A DNA stretch of 64,000 nt from NCBI RefSeq assembly GCF_002101595.1, contig NZ_LQOM01000037.1, positions 124,001 to 188,000 on the forward strand, written 5' to 3'. The notes below the pieces were generated by a model. The model made no database searches and had not been told where the DNA came from. It saw only the letters and a program-made list of their open reading frames with translations. The stretch is from Mycobacterium celatum. Its GTDB lineage: Bacteria; Actinomycetota; Actinomycetes; Mycobacteriales; Mycobacteriaceae. Made by a program: the position numbers and the translations under genes. This document shows, in pieces, positions 8,713-16,459 of this stretch. The stretch's first letter is position 1. Each line of letters opens with the position of its first letter.

Positions 8713-9666
8713 CTAGCCACGCGAACTGGGCACTGGCGCGGTCTGTACGTCGGTGCGATCGCCGGGCGGGTCGAGCGGTTTGGCGTCGAAGCGCTCCAGC
8801 AGTCGAGCGCCAAGCTTTTCGAGGGTGTCCACCGAAAACGGCTGCGTCATGCGGCGGTTGACGCCCGGCGCAATGCGCAGCATGAAATAACCCAGCCAGG
8901 CCTCGGTACGCACCGGCACAACCGCGAGGTCGAACCGGACTGCGCGCACAGCAGCACGCGCGACGAGGTTGGGGCTCATCGGGGCGAACGGAAGCCTCTC
9001 GGCAAGTTCTTGCAACTGCCGGTTGACCCGCTTTCCCCGATCCATCAGTTCCTGGTCGACACCGACGGTGATCGCGTGTTCGCCGATATTTGTATTGATC
9101 ACTCCGGGGCAGATCGCGCTGACCCCAACACCTTTGGGTCCCAGCTCCAGCCGCAGGCATTCGGTCAACATCTTCACCCCAGCCTTGGACACCGAGTAGG
9201 GGGCCATCACGGGTGTCGGTGTGAATGCCGCGGCCGAGGCGATGTTGACGATGTGCCCGCTGCCCCGTTCCACCATCTGCGCGCCGAAGGCCCGGCATCC
9301 GTACACCACGCCCATCAGATTCACGCTGAGCTGCCGCTCCCAGTCGGCCGGGCTGAGCTCCAAAAACGGTCCACCGACCAGCATTCCGGCGTTGTTGACC
9401 AGCACGTCGGTATCACCGTGCTCGGCGAGCACGTCACGCGCGAACGCCTGCCAGGCTTCTGGATCGGTGACGTCAAGCTGCACCGCCGAAGCGCTTCGCC
9501 CGTTGCCGCGAATCATCGCCGTGGTCGCGGACGCCGCGTCCAGATCGATGTCAGAGACCACCACGTGGGCGCCCAGCTTGGCGAATTTGATCGCAGTGGC
9601 CCGGCCGATGCCGCTCCCGGCGCCTGTGACGATGACGAGACGGGGATGCAACCTGTTGATCTTCAC
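8713..9666 (-). CDS. Short-chain dehydrogenase/reductase (SDR)
   Basis: 317 residues from a GTG with a good upstream AAGGAGA. Classical SDR motifs are present: TGAGSGIG cofactor-binding loop near residue 14, NNAG, catalytic Ser in NIASAAA, and YSVSK. A C-terminal extension of about 70 residues is typical of mycobacterial SadH-like SDRs. It probably oxidises an alcohol to a ketone or the reverse with NAD(P). The start overlaps the monooxygenase stop (GTGA), so the two proteins are translationally coupled and probably act in successive steps. Confidence 0.9.
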   Translation of the reverse strand: MKINRLHPRLVIVTGAGSGIGRATAIKFAKLGAHVVVSDIDLDAASATTAMIRGNGRSASAVQLDVTDPEAWQAFARDVLAEHGDTDVLVNNAGMLVGGPFLELSPADWERQLSVNLMGVVYGCRAFGAQMVERGSGHIVNIASAAAFTPTPVMAPYSVSKAGVKMLTECLRLELGPKGVGVSAICPGVINTNIGEHAITVGVDQELMDRGKRVNRQLQELAERLPFAPMSPNLVARAAVRAVRFDLAVVPVRTEAWLGYFMLRIAPGVNRRMTQPFSVDTLEKLGARLLERFDAKPLDPPGDRTDVQTAPVPSSRG

Positions 9667-11240
9667 GCGTTCTCCTTCGACTTGGCCGCGACGTGCTTGT
9701 GCACCGCAGGACCGAGGCTGTAGCGATAGACGTCCAAGTCGTAATGCCGGTTCTGCCAATACATCTCACCGTGCGTCGACGGCCGGAACGGCGAGTCGCC
9801 CTTGTTGTCGATGTAATAGGTGTTCGAGCCAGCACAGGTCGGAGTGAACAGGAAGTTGCGCTCTTGACGCTTCAAGCACTTCCGGAAGTACTCGTCGTGC
9901 GCTTCCTGACGGATCTCGCAGATCGTCGCGCCGAGGCGCTTGGCTTCCGCGATGGCCCGGCTCAGGTGAGCCGAGGTTGCCTCGATCATCCACAGGTAGG
10001 ACCCAAGAACGAAGCCGTACGGCCCGGTGATCGTGAACATGTTAGGGAATCCCGGCACCGAAACGCCTTGGTAGGCCTGGTATCGGTGCTCATCCCAAAA
10101 TTGCCCGAGGTTGACACCGACGCGACCGATGACGGGGAACGGTGGAACTGCGCGGTTGTCCCACAGGCGGAAGCCGGTCGCGCAGATCAACACGTCGACG
10201 GAATGCTCCACACCGTCGACGGTGCGCACACCGGTTTCGGTGATGCGGTCGATGGTTTCGGTGACCAGACTGACGTCGCTGCGGTTGAAAGTCTTCAAAT
10301 AGTCGTTGGACATCGACGGTCGCTTGCATCCCAGCCCGTAGCGCGGGATCAGCTTTTCCCGGATCACCGGGTCGTCGACTTGGCTGCGCATCCAGCGCCG
10401 GACCGGGATTTCTGCCAGCCGTCGGCTGGCATCGGTAAGCCAGCGCGGGCCGACCAGCTGGCCGCTCATCGCGATTTCTGTCCCCACCGTGCCCACCAAC
10501 CGGATCGCCGACCGAAGCCGCCTACGCCCCATGACCCAACGCCCGACGGACTTCATTTCCATGTCTATTTTGGGAAATACCCAGATCGGGGTGCGCTGGA
10601 AGACGGTCAGGTGATCGACCTCGTCGACAATGGCCGGCACTACCTGCAACGCGGTCGCACCGGTGCCGATGATCGCGACCCGCTTGCCCTCCAGCGCGAC
10701 ATCGTGATCCCACAGCGCGGTATGCATCAGTGTGCCGCCGAAATCGTCCAGCCCCGGGATATCGGGCATTTTCGGGCTTTCCAGCCCACCGACTGCCATC
10801 ACCGCGTATCGGCCGGTGATTTGCTCGCCGCCGTCGGTGGTCAACCGCCACAGGCAGTTGACCTCATCGAAGACTGCCGAGGTAATCGTGGTGTTCAGTC
10901 GCAGCTTTTCCCGCAGACCGTACTTGTTCACCATATCGTTGGCGTACTCGCGAAGCTCTTCACCAGGGGCAAACAAACGCGACCAGTCGCCGCGCTGCTC
11001 GTAGGAGAAGCTGTAGACGAACGACGGGATATCTACTGCCACACCGGGATAGGTGTTGGCGTGCCAGGTGCCGCCCACCTGATCCCACTTGTCTAAGAGG
11101 ACGAAATCGTGAATTCCTTGCCGCTGTAGCGCGATGCCAGCGCCAATGCCGCCGAATCCCGCTCCTACGACGACGACCTCATAGTCGGGAATCACGCGCT
11201 CCTCCGTCGGCGTCGGCACGGATTCGACAGTTGTACTCAA
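9663..11240 (-). CDS. Baeyer-Villiger-type flavin monooxygenase, intact fingerprint
   Basis: 525 residues, read from a TTG at 11240 preceded by AGGGGG. FAD-binding GAGFGG is at 26-31, NADPH-binding GTGATA at about 192-197, and the Baeyer-Villiger fingerprint FxGxxxHxxxW is complete (F167 to W177, His173). Such enzymes insert oxygen next to a ketone carbonyl to give an ester or lactone. Of the four flavin monooxygenases in the window, only this one keeps the fingerprint His. Relatives in M. tuberculosis include EthA and MymA. It lies between a PF10118 gene (13-base gap) and an SDR (4-base overlap). Confidence 0.9.
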   Translation of the reverse strand: MSTTVESVPTPTEERVIPDYEVVVVGAGFGGIGAGIALQRQGIHDFVLLDKWDQVGGTWHANTYPGVAVDIPSFVYSFSYEQRGDWSRLFAPGEELREYANDMVNKYGLREKLRLNTTITSAVFDEVNCLWRLTTDGGEQITGRYAVMAVGGLESPKMPDIPGLDDFGGTLMHTALWDHDVALEGKRVAIIGTGATALQVVPAIVDEVDHLTVFQRTPIWVFPKIDMEMKSVGRWVMGRRRLRSAIRLVGTVGTEIAMSGQLVGPRWLTDASRRLAEIPVRRWMRSQVDDPVIREKLIPRYGLGCKRPSMSNDYLKTFNRSDVSLVTETIDRITETGVRTVDGVEHSVDVLICATGFRLWDNRAVPPFPVIGRVGVNLGQFWDEHRYQAYQGVSVPGFPNMFTITGPYGFVLGSYLWMIEATSAHLSRAIAEAKRLGATICEIRQEAHDEYFRKCLKRQERNFLFTPTCAGSNTYYIDNKGDSPFRPSTHGEMYWQNRHYDLDVYRYSLGPAVHKHVAAKSKENA

Positions 11241-11253
11241 TGGAATCCCCCTG

Positions 11254-12150
11254 CTACTTGAGGTGTCCGACGAGGGCGCCCTCGGCCCCAAACAGTTCCT
11301 GGCGCCACCGCTCCACCAGATGGTCGGTTTCAATGTCGTCCGGATGGAAGCCTGGTCTCATGTAGGTGCGCAGGTCGGCCATCAATCCCTTCACCAAGGG
11401 TCCTCGGAAGAGCCCGATGGTCTGCCGCAGCACTGTGATCGGGCGCCATCCTCTGGGGTCCGTCGCGATGGACAACAGCACTCCCACAGTCACAACGGGA
11501 ATGGTGAAGTAGTACATGACCGCCATCACCGAGATACGGAGCCACTCCGGCCCGCCGACCGCCCGATAGACGTCGAAGGCGACAGACTTGTGCTCCAATT
11601 CCTCCACGGCGTGCCAGTTGAACAGGTTGCGGACCTCCGGATCCTCAGCGATTGCCTGGATTTCGTCGCTGGACAGCACGCGTTCGGCAAGCGTCGCGGT
11701 GTAGTGTTCGGCCGCCGCCGTCATCGCCAAATGCGCCAGGGCCGGGGCTCGATTCTCGATACGCAGAATTAACCGCTGGCGGCGGCTGTCATGGGGAAAT
11801 GTGAACAGCCGTACGAACGGATAGCCCATCTCGATGAGTTTCTCGTTGAGCCGGCGGTGTTCCTGGCCATGCACCGACTCCTGCCCGATGAACGCGGCCA
11901 CCCGCTTTTTCAGCACCGGGTCGCTCACGCGATCGGCAAAACGGCGCACCGAGCGGATGAACGACTCCTCACCCGGCGGAAAAGCAGCCGACAGCACGGC
12001 AACCAGGTGGCTGAACGGAATATCGCCCTCCACGAAATGGTGGTTCATCGGCTGGGGATCTCCGAACCGGAATCGGATCCGCCGCACCTTTGGATACGGG
12101 TTCGCGGGAGCCCTTTCGTTCGTCGCAGTCGTTATCGGATCAGCAGCCAT
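11254..12150 (-). CDS. PF10118-type predicted metal-dependent hydrolase, copy 2
   Basis: 298 residues. It carries the carboxylate and histidine motifs of the PF10118 family, which resemble a ferritin-like di-iron site: FPPGEESF, GQESVHGQEH, TAAAEHYTA, and WHAVEELEHKSVAFDVY. One or two hydrophobic helices (about 205-230, reading ISVMAVMYYFTIPVVTVGVL) suggest membrane contact. No enzyme activity is firmly established for the family. AGGAG precedes the ATG. It is about 60% identical by eye to the next gene upstream, so the pair arose by tandem duplication. Confidence 0.85.
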   Translation of the reverse strand: MAADPITTATNERAPANPYPKVRRIRFRFGDPQPMNHHFVEGDIPFSHLVAVLSAAFPPGEESFIRSVRRFADRVSDPVLKKRVAAFIGQESVHGQEHRRLNEKLIEMGYPFVRLFTFPHDSRRQRLILRIENRAPALAHLAMTAAAEHYTATLAERVLSSDEIQAIAEDPEVRNLFNWHAVEELEHKSVAFDVYRAVGGPEWLRISVMAVMYYFTIPVVTVGVLLSIATDPRGWRPITVLRQTIGLFRGPLVKGLMADLRTYMRPGFHPDDIETDHLVERWRQELFGAEGALVGHLK

Positions 12151-12180
12151 GGCCGTTCTCTCCTTGTAGGTATCGGTAGG

Positions 12181-13080
12181 TCATTTCAGGTGGTCGACGA
12201 GTGCGCCGTTTGCACCGAAAAGCTCCGTCTGCCAACGGTTCAGTAAGGCCGTCGTATCGATGTCATCGGGATGGAAACCAGGTCGCAGGTACTTGGCCAG
12301 GTCGCCGAACAAGCCTTTGAACAGCGGGCCACGCAACTGTGCGTAGGTCTCCCGAACCAGTCGGGCGGGCTGTCGTCGCGCGACTGGGTCGCGGGCCAGC
12401 GAGACCGCCAGTGACGTCGCGGTCAGCGGAATCGTGAGAGCAATCAGGGCCATCATCACAGCGATGCGCGCACGCTCGGACCCGCCCATCGCGCGGTAGA
12501 CGTCAAAGGCCACCGATTTGTGCTCGAGCTCTTCCAGAGCGTGCCAGTTCAGCAGATTCCAAACCTCAGGATCGCCTGGTATCGCCTGGATTTCGTCGTT
12601 GGACAACACCCGTTCGGCCAATACGGCGGTGTAATGCTCGGCAGCCGCGGTCATCGCCAGATGCATGCGGCTCGGAATCCGCTGCTCGAAGCGAATCTGC
12701 CTTTCCTTCCACGGCTTCGAGTCCCACCATTCGATCCGGTACCCCTTTTCGACGAGCTTCTGGTTGAGTCGGCGATGTTCTTGGCCGTGCATGGATTCCT
12801 GACCGATGAACCCGGCGACCCGCTTCTTCAGCGTCGGATCGGTGATGTGGTCGGCGAAACTGCGCACCGACCGGATGAACGACTCCTCACCTGGCGGAAA
12901 AGCAGCCGACAAGCCCGCCACGAAGTGGCTGAAAACGATGTCGTCGTTGACGAAGTACTTGCCGTAGGTGCGGTCCTCGCCGAAGCGGAAGCGGATCCGC
13001 CTGGTCTTCGGGTAGCCGGCCATTTTCCCGACTGCGTCGGCGACGGCGACTGCTGCTCGTCCTGAATGCCCGCTGGCCAT
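12181..13080 (-). CDS. PF10118-type predicted metal-dependent hydrolase, copy 1
   Basis: 299 residues, first confident gene of the minus-strand operon 13080-7794. All PF10118 motifs are present: FPPGEESF, GQESMHGQEH, TAAAEHYTA, WHALEELEHKSVAFDVY. It differs from copy 2 mainly in the N-terminal leader and in the middle (WWDSKPWKERQ). AAAGGGG lies about 10 bases before the ATG. The promoter at 13389-13417 would leave a leader of about 300 bases, which includes a TAGTAC repeat and a possible small ORF. Confidence 0.85.
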   Translation of the reverse strand: MASGHSGRAAVAVADAVGKMAGYPKTRRIRFRFGEDRTYGKYFVNDDIVFSHFVAGLSAAFPPGEESFIRSVRSFADHITDPTLKKRVAGFIGQESMHGQEHRRLNQKLVEKGYRIEWWDSKPWKERQIRFEQRIPSRMHLAMTAAAEHYTAVLAERVLSNDEIQAIPGDPEVWNLLNWHALEELEHKSVAFDVYRAMGGSERARIAVMMALIALTIPLTATSLAVSLARDPVARRQPARLVRETYAQLRGPLFKGLFGDLAKYLRPGFHPDDIDTTALLNRWQTELFGANGALVDHLK

Positions 13081-13102
13081 AGCCCAGCCCCTTTCTGAAC
13101 AC

Positions 13103-13129
13103 CTAGTACCTAGTACTAGTAGTACTAGT
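13103..13129. repeat. TAGTAC-rich palindromic repeat upstream of PF10118 operon
   Basis: Two direct CTAGTAC copies (13103-13109, 13110-13116) run into ACTAGT-AGT-ACTAGT (13115-13129), whose arms are themselves palindromes. The element ends 22 bases before the ATG at 13080 on the minus strand, just before the ribosome-binding site. It could be a second operator or an RNA structure controlling translation. It is AT-rich compared with its surroundings. Confidence 0.5.
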
Positions 13130-13359
13130 TACAGACGGTACTGCGCGGCGTTGCCCCGCGCAAGACCCTTCTGTGACAACGGCTGCCGAAGGCCGCACGC
13201 CTGTGGTGCGACGTCGACATTCGCATGGAATTTATTGCAGGACAATGGATTTAGCGACGACAGGCATGGAGCAGCACCAGCCATGATTAGCATGCACGCG
13301 CCGCCCGTTGGGCGCCGACGGTCATAACGACTTGCGATTGGCGCCGGAGTTGGCCGCAT
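13129..13359 (-). CDS. Possible small protein (76 codons) in the operon leader
   Basis: An ORF starting at the ATG 13359 with GGGAGG six bases upstream, and a few bases downstream of the transcription start expected from the promoter at 13389-13417. It contains four cysteines and a short apolar part (ACMLIMAGAAPCLSSLN), with no recognised domain. It ends at the TAGTAC repeat. The well-placed ribosome-binding site is the only evidence that it is translated. It may be chance, since long ORFs are common at this G+C. Confidence 0.3.
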   Translation of the reverse strand: MRPTPAPIASRYDRRRPTGGACMLIMAGAAPCLSSLNPLSCNKFHANVDVAPQACGLRQPLSQKGLARGNAAQYRL

Positions 13360-13388
13360 CGTCATCCTCCCGTAGTGGGATGTCCCAA

Positions 13389-13417
13389 ATAATGTGACTG
13401 ATATGTCACTCTGTCAA
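13389..13417 (-). promoter_or_regulatory. SigA-like promoter with GTGAC-N6-GTCAC operator in the spacer
   Basis: Reading the minus strand: TTGACA (13417-13412), 17-base spacer, CATTAT (13394-13389). The perfect dyad GTGAC-N6-GTCAC at 13394-13409 fills the spacer and touches the -10. It points toward the PF10118/monooxygenase/SDR/hydrolase operon. The promoter is almost identical to the plus-strand promoter at 14255-14283 on the other side of the TetR gene. A repressor bound here would block RNA polymerase. Confidence 0.75.
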
Positions 13418-13463
13418 GTAGGGCGTCTGGCAGCGCGGTTATTTGCGGAGGTTGTCGGGGCGC

Positions 13464-14192
13464 TCAGCCGGCGGTGTCGAGCGGCAGCACCTTGTCGTCG
13501 GGATCGAGAACAACCCCGCGCGCCGCGGCAGTGGTCGAAAGAGCACCCCACACAAAGCAGGTGAGCTGATCGACGAGAGCACACTTGTTGATCGCCGGAC
13601 CGTTCAGCCAGCGCAGCACGCCAAGCGTCACCGATCCAAGCGCAGCATCGACGACATACTCGAGATTGGCGCTGCGTCCGCCGCGGGCCCGAAGCACCGC
13701 GGCCCAAACCTCGACCATGGCATCCGACAGCGGCCTGCCGCTGTCGATCAACTCCGCGGCCGAACGCCCGTCCCTGAAATGCGAGTCCACTAGGAAGCGA
13801 AAGAGAGCGGGGCGCTCGTCGACCAGGTCGACATATCCGGTCAGCGCTGAGCGAACCAACTCCCGCGCCGTTGCGGTGACATCGAAATGCGGCACCACGC
13901 GCTCGATGATCATCTCCTGCACGCGTTCGGCGACAGCGGCGAACAACGTCGCCTTGTCCTCGAAAAAGCGATACAGCTTCGGCCGGGTTACAGCGGCCGT
14001 CTTGAGAACGTCGTCGATGGACAGATGTGGACCGTGCTCGTCGATCGCGCGAAGTGTCGCATCCACCAACTGGGCCCGCACGGCGGCCCGGTGCTCACGC
14101 CACCGGTCGGCCCGGGCATCCCCGGTCAACTTCGGCAGGCGTCCACGACCAGCAGGTGCGTGCGTCGACACGGGGGCAATCGTAATCGACAC
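13464..14192 (-). CDS. TetR-family regulator, probable local master regulator
   Basis: 242 residues from a GTG. The TetR DNA-binding domain is at about residues 37-90 (VRAQLVDATLRAIDEHGPHL, then VTRPKLYRFFEDKATLF). The rest is a helical ligand-binding domain. The gene is bracketed by two nearly identical promoters with the GTGAC-N6-GTCAC dyad, one driving the operon on its left and one driving the divergent monooxygenase operon. This makes it the best candidate for the protein that reads the shared operator. That assignment rests on position only. No ligand can be inferred. Confidence 0.88.
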   Translation of the reverse strand: MSITIAPVSTHAPAGRGRLPKLTGDARADRWREHRAAVRAQLVDATLRAIDEHGPHLSIDDVLKTAAVTRPKLYRFFEDKATLFAAVAERVQEMIIERVVPHFDVTATARELVRSALTGYVDLVDERPALFRFLVDSHFRDGRSAAELIDSGRPLSDAMVEVWAAVLRARGGRSANLEYVVDAALGSVTLGVLRWLNGPAINKCALVDQLTCFVWGALSTTAAARGVVLDPDDKVLPLDTAG

Positions 14193-14254
14193 GCCCGATC
14201 AGACCATCCGACCAGCCGAAACGCGTCCGGTTCCCACGCCTGGGCCTCCACAGC

Positions 14255-14283
14255 TTGACAGAGTGACATATCAGTCCGATTAT
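14255..14283 (+). promoter_or_regulatory. SigA-like promoter with shared TetR-type operator in the spacer
   Basis: TTGACA (14255-14260), 17-base spacer, GATTAT (14278-14283). The spacer carries GTGACATATCAGTCCG (14263-14278), the same operator as at 13394 but with the right arm changed from GTCAC to GTCCG. It points toward the monooxygenase operon starting at 14326, and it lies in the upstream region of the divergent TetR gene, so it may also serve autoregulation. Confidence 0.75.
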
Positions 14284-14325
14284 TTCGGGAGCCACCCATG
14301 CCTCGGTGAGTAGTGGAAGGACGCA

Positions 14326-15882
14326 ATGCAGCCAGACGAAACGCCCGACCATGAAGTTGCCATCATCGGTGCCGGCCTGGGCGGGATCTGCGCCGCGATC
14401 AAACTGCGCGAAATCGGCATAGACGATTTCGTGATCATCGACCGGGATGCAGGTTTCGGCGGCACATGGCTGCGTAACACCTATCCCGGGGTGGGCGCCG
14501 ACATCCCGGCGATCGCTTACCAGTTCTCTTTTGCCCCAAAAGGCAACTGGCGACGGTTTTTTGCCGACGGCGACGAGATTCGGCAGTACATCCTCGATTT
14601 GGCTATGACCCACCGCCTTTACCCGCACGCGCGGTTCAACACCCGAGTGGAGCGAGAGATTTTCGACGACGAAACCCACCAGTGGCAGTTGCACACTGCC
14701 GACGGGGACGTCATCACCGCACGCTTTGTCATCAGCGCGATCGGTGCCTACATCAACCCGAAAACCCAGCCAGACATCCCCGGGCTGAACAGCTTCGCCG
14801 GACCCGTACTGATTCCCTCGCGCTGGCAGCATGATCTGGATTTGCGCGGGAAGAAAGTCGGCATTATCGGCGTCGGCAGCTCCACGGTGCAGATCGCGCC
14901 GGCGATCGCCCGTGACGTTGCCAGACTGGACATTTACCAGCGCACTCCGCAGTGGTACTTCCCGAAGCCGGACTTCCCGATTCCCATTGTGCTTCAGCGG
15001 ATGCTGGCGAAACGCCGGTTCGCCAACGCGGTGCACTCGGTGGCGTTGGCGTTTATCGAGGCGGGGCTTCGGGTTCTGATCTACACACCCCGACCGCTAT
15101 TTCGGGTGGGCGCAGCAGTTTTCGACCGCGTGGCGCTATTGGCCTACATGCTGTGGCTGCGCTACAAAGTCCGCGACCGCCAGGTCCGATCCCAGCTTCG
15201 TCCCCGCTTCGGGGCAGGGTGCACGCGAGGCACCCTCGGCGGCGACTATCTTCCGGTGTTCAACCGCCGCAACGTAGAACTGATCAGCATCGGAATCGAC
15301 CGGATCACGCCACACGGAATTGTCGACACCGCGGGAGTGGAACGGCCAATCGACGTCCTCGTGCTGGCCACCGGCTACGAGATGTTCTCCGACCCGGAAA
15401 CGTATCGGATCGGGACCGTCCTGGGCAGCAACGGATTTGACCTCGCGGAGTTCTATCATCGCAACGGCTTGCAGGCATACCAGAGTGTGACGGTCCCGGA
15501 GTTGCCGAACCGGTTCATGATGGTCGGACCATATTCATGGACGGGCACCAGTTTCCACTACATCCTCGAAAACTCGATGCGGCACATCAGCGCCGTGATC
15601 GAGCTGGCCCGTGCCCAGAACGCCACCCGGGTCGAAGTCACCAGGGATGCACTGGCGCGCTTCCAGGCGGGCTTGCGACGCAGCGGCGCCAACCTTCAGC
15701 GATACTTCAGCTTCAACTGCGCAGGTTCGAACAGCTACTTCATCAACTCCCACGGTGACACGCCGTATGTGCGGCCGTGGACCATCCTGCAGTCACGCCG
15801 CCGCAGCGTGCGGTTCCCGGCGTCAGACTACGAGTTCACCCGCCTGAGTAGTCATGCACGAGAGGTCAGACATGCGGTTTGA
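14326..15882 (+). CDS. Flavin monooxygenase, Baeyer-Villiger-like, fingerprint His replaced by Ile
   Basis: 518 residues from an ATG with GGAAGGA upstream. FAD motif GAGLGG at 15-20; the second Rossmann motif reads GVGSSTVQ. The fingerprint region is F157-A-G-P-V-L-I163-P-S-R-W167, so the His of FxGxxxHxxxW is Ile. Typical flavin monooxygenase blocks follow (YQRTPQWYFPKPDFP, LATGYEMFSDPE). It heads an operon with an SRPBCC protein, two more monooxygenases and an SDR. Whether it is a true Baeyer-Villiger enzyme or another flavin hydroxylase is open. Confidence 0.88.
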   Translation: MQPDETPDHEVAIIGAGLGGICAAIKLREIGIDDFVIIDRDAGFGGTWLRNTYPGVGADIPAIAYQFSFAPKGNWRRFFADGDEIRQYILDLAMTHRLYPHARFNTRVEREIFDDETHQWQLHTADGDVITARFVISAIGAYINPKTQPDIPGLNSFAGPVLIPSRWQHDLDLRGKKVGIIGVGSSTVQIAPAIARDVARLDIYQRTPQWYFPKPDFPIPIVLQRMLAKRRFANAVHSVALAFIEAGLRVLIYTPRPLFRVGAAVFDRVALLAYMLWLRYKVRDRQVRSQLRPRFGAGCTRGTLGGDYLPVFNRRNVELISIGIDRITPHGIVDTAGVERPIDVLVLATGYEMFSDPETYRIGTVLGSNGFDLAEFYHRNGLQAYQSVTVPELPNRFMMVGPYSWTGTSFHYILENSMRHISAVIELARAQNATRVEVTRDALARFQAGLRRSGANLQRYFSFNCAGSNSYFINSHGDTPYVRPWTILQSRRRSVRFPASDYEFTRLSSHAREVRHAV

Positions 15883-16459
15883 CGCCATACCGATTACCGC
15901 GGAGCGCGCCGACGAATTCTTCGAGACGGCACCTTTCGTCACATACATCCAACGCAGCTTCGCTGCCCCGCCGGAACACGTTTGGGGGGTCATCGCGGGC
16001 AGCCGAATGTGGTCCTGGCTGCCGACGGTGTGGGGATGCCGCTACCCGGTGGCTACCGAGCCGGCCGCTGGCGTGGTCCGCGATTTCCAGATGCACGTCC
16101 ACAAGTGGCTGGTGTTCGCCCAGCACGAGCAGCTCATCGAATTCGATACGACACGAATGATGATGCGCTACACCGCGATCGATGCCACCCTGCCGGTATT
16201 CGGGTCTTGGTGCGAGGAATACCGCGTGGAGCCGGCCGATAATCCCGAGCATGCCACGGTGAAGTGGACGCTAGCCTGCGCACCGCGATACCTGCGCCGG
16301 ATACCAGGTGTGCGCTTTGCGCTGCGCCCGACGGCGGCCGTCCTGCAACCGATCTTCCGGATCGGGTTGGGCGGCCTGGAACGCGAACTGCCGTCGCATG
16401 CGCCGCCGCAACTCACTGCGGGAATCCCGCTGGGGCTAAACAGTAAGGACCACATATGA
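15872..16459 (+). CDS. SRPBCC (START/Bet v1-like) lipid-binding protein
   Basis: 195 residues, choosing the ATG at 15872 because GAGAGG lies six bases before it; an in-frame ATG at 15854 would add six residues. The pattern of an N-terminal strand (TYIQRSFAAPPEHVWGVI), a central strand with HKWLVFAQHEQLIEF, and a C-terminal helix fits the SRPBCC hydrophobic-pocket fold. It overlaps the upstream monooxygenase by 11 bases and the downstream monooxygenase by 4. A role in presenting or binding the hydrophobic substrate of the flanking enzymes is inferred from the coupling. Confidence 0.75.
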   Translation: MRFDAIPITAERADEFFETAPFVTYIQRSFAAPPEHVWGVIAGSRMWSWLPTVWGCRYPVATEPAAGVVRDFQMHVHKWLVFAQHEQLIEFDTTRMMMRYTAIDATLPVFGSWCEEYRVEPADNPEHATVKWTLACAPRYLRRIPGVRFALRPTAAVLQPIFRIGLGGLERELPSHAPPQLTAGIPLGLNSKDHI

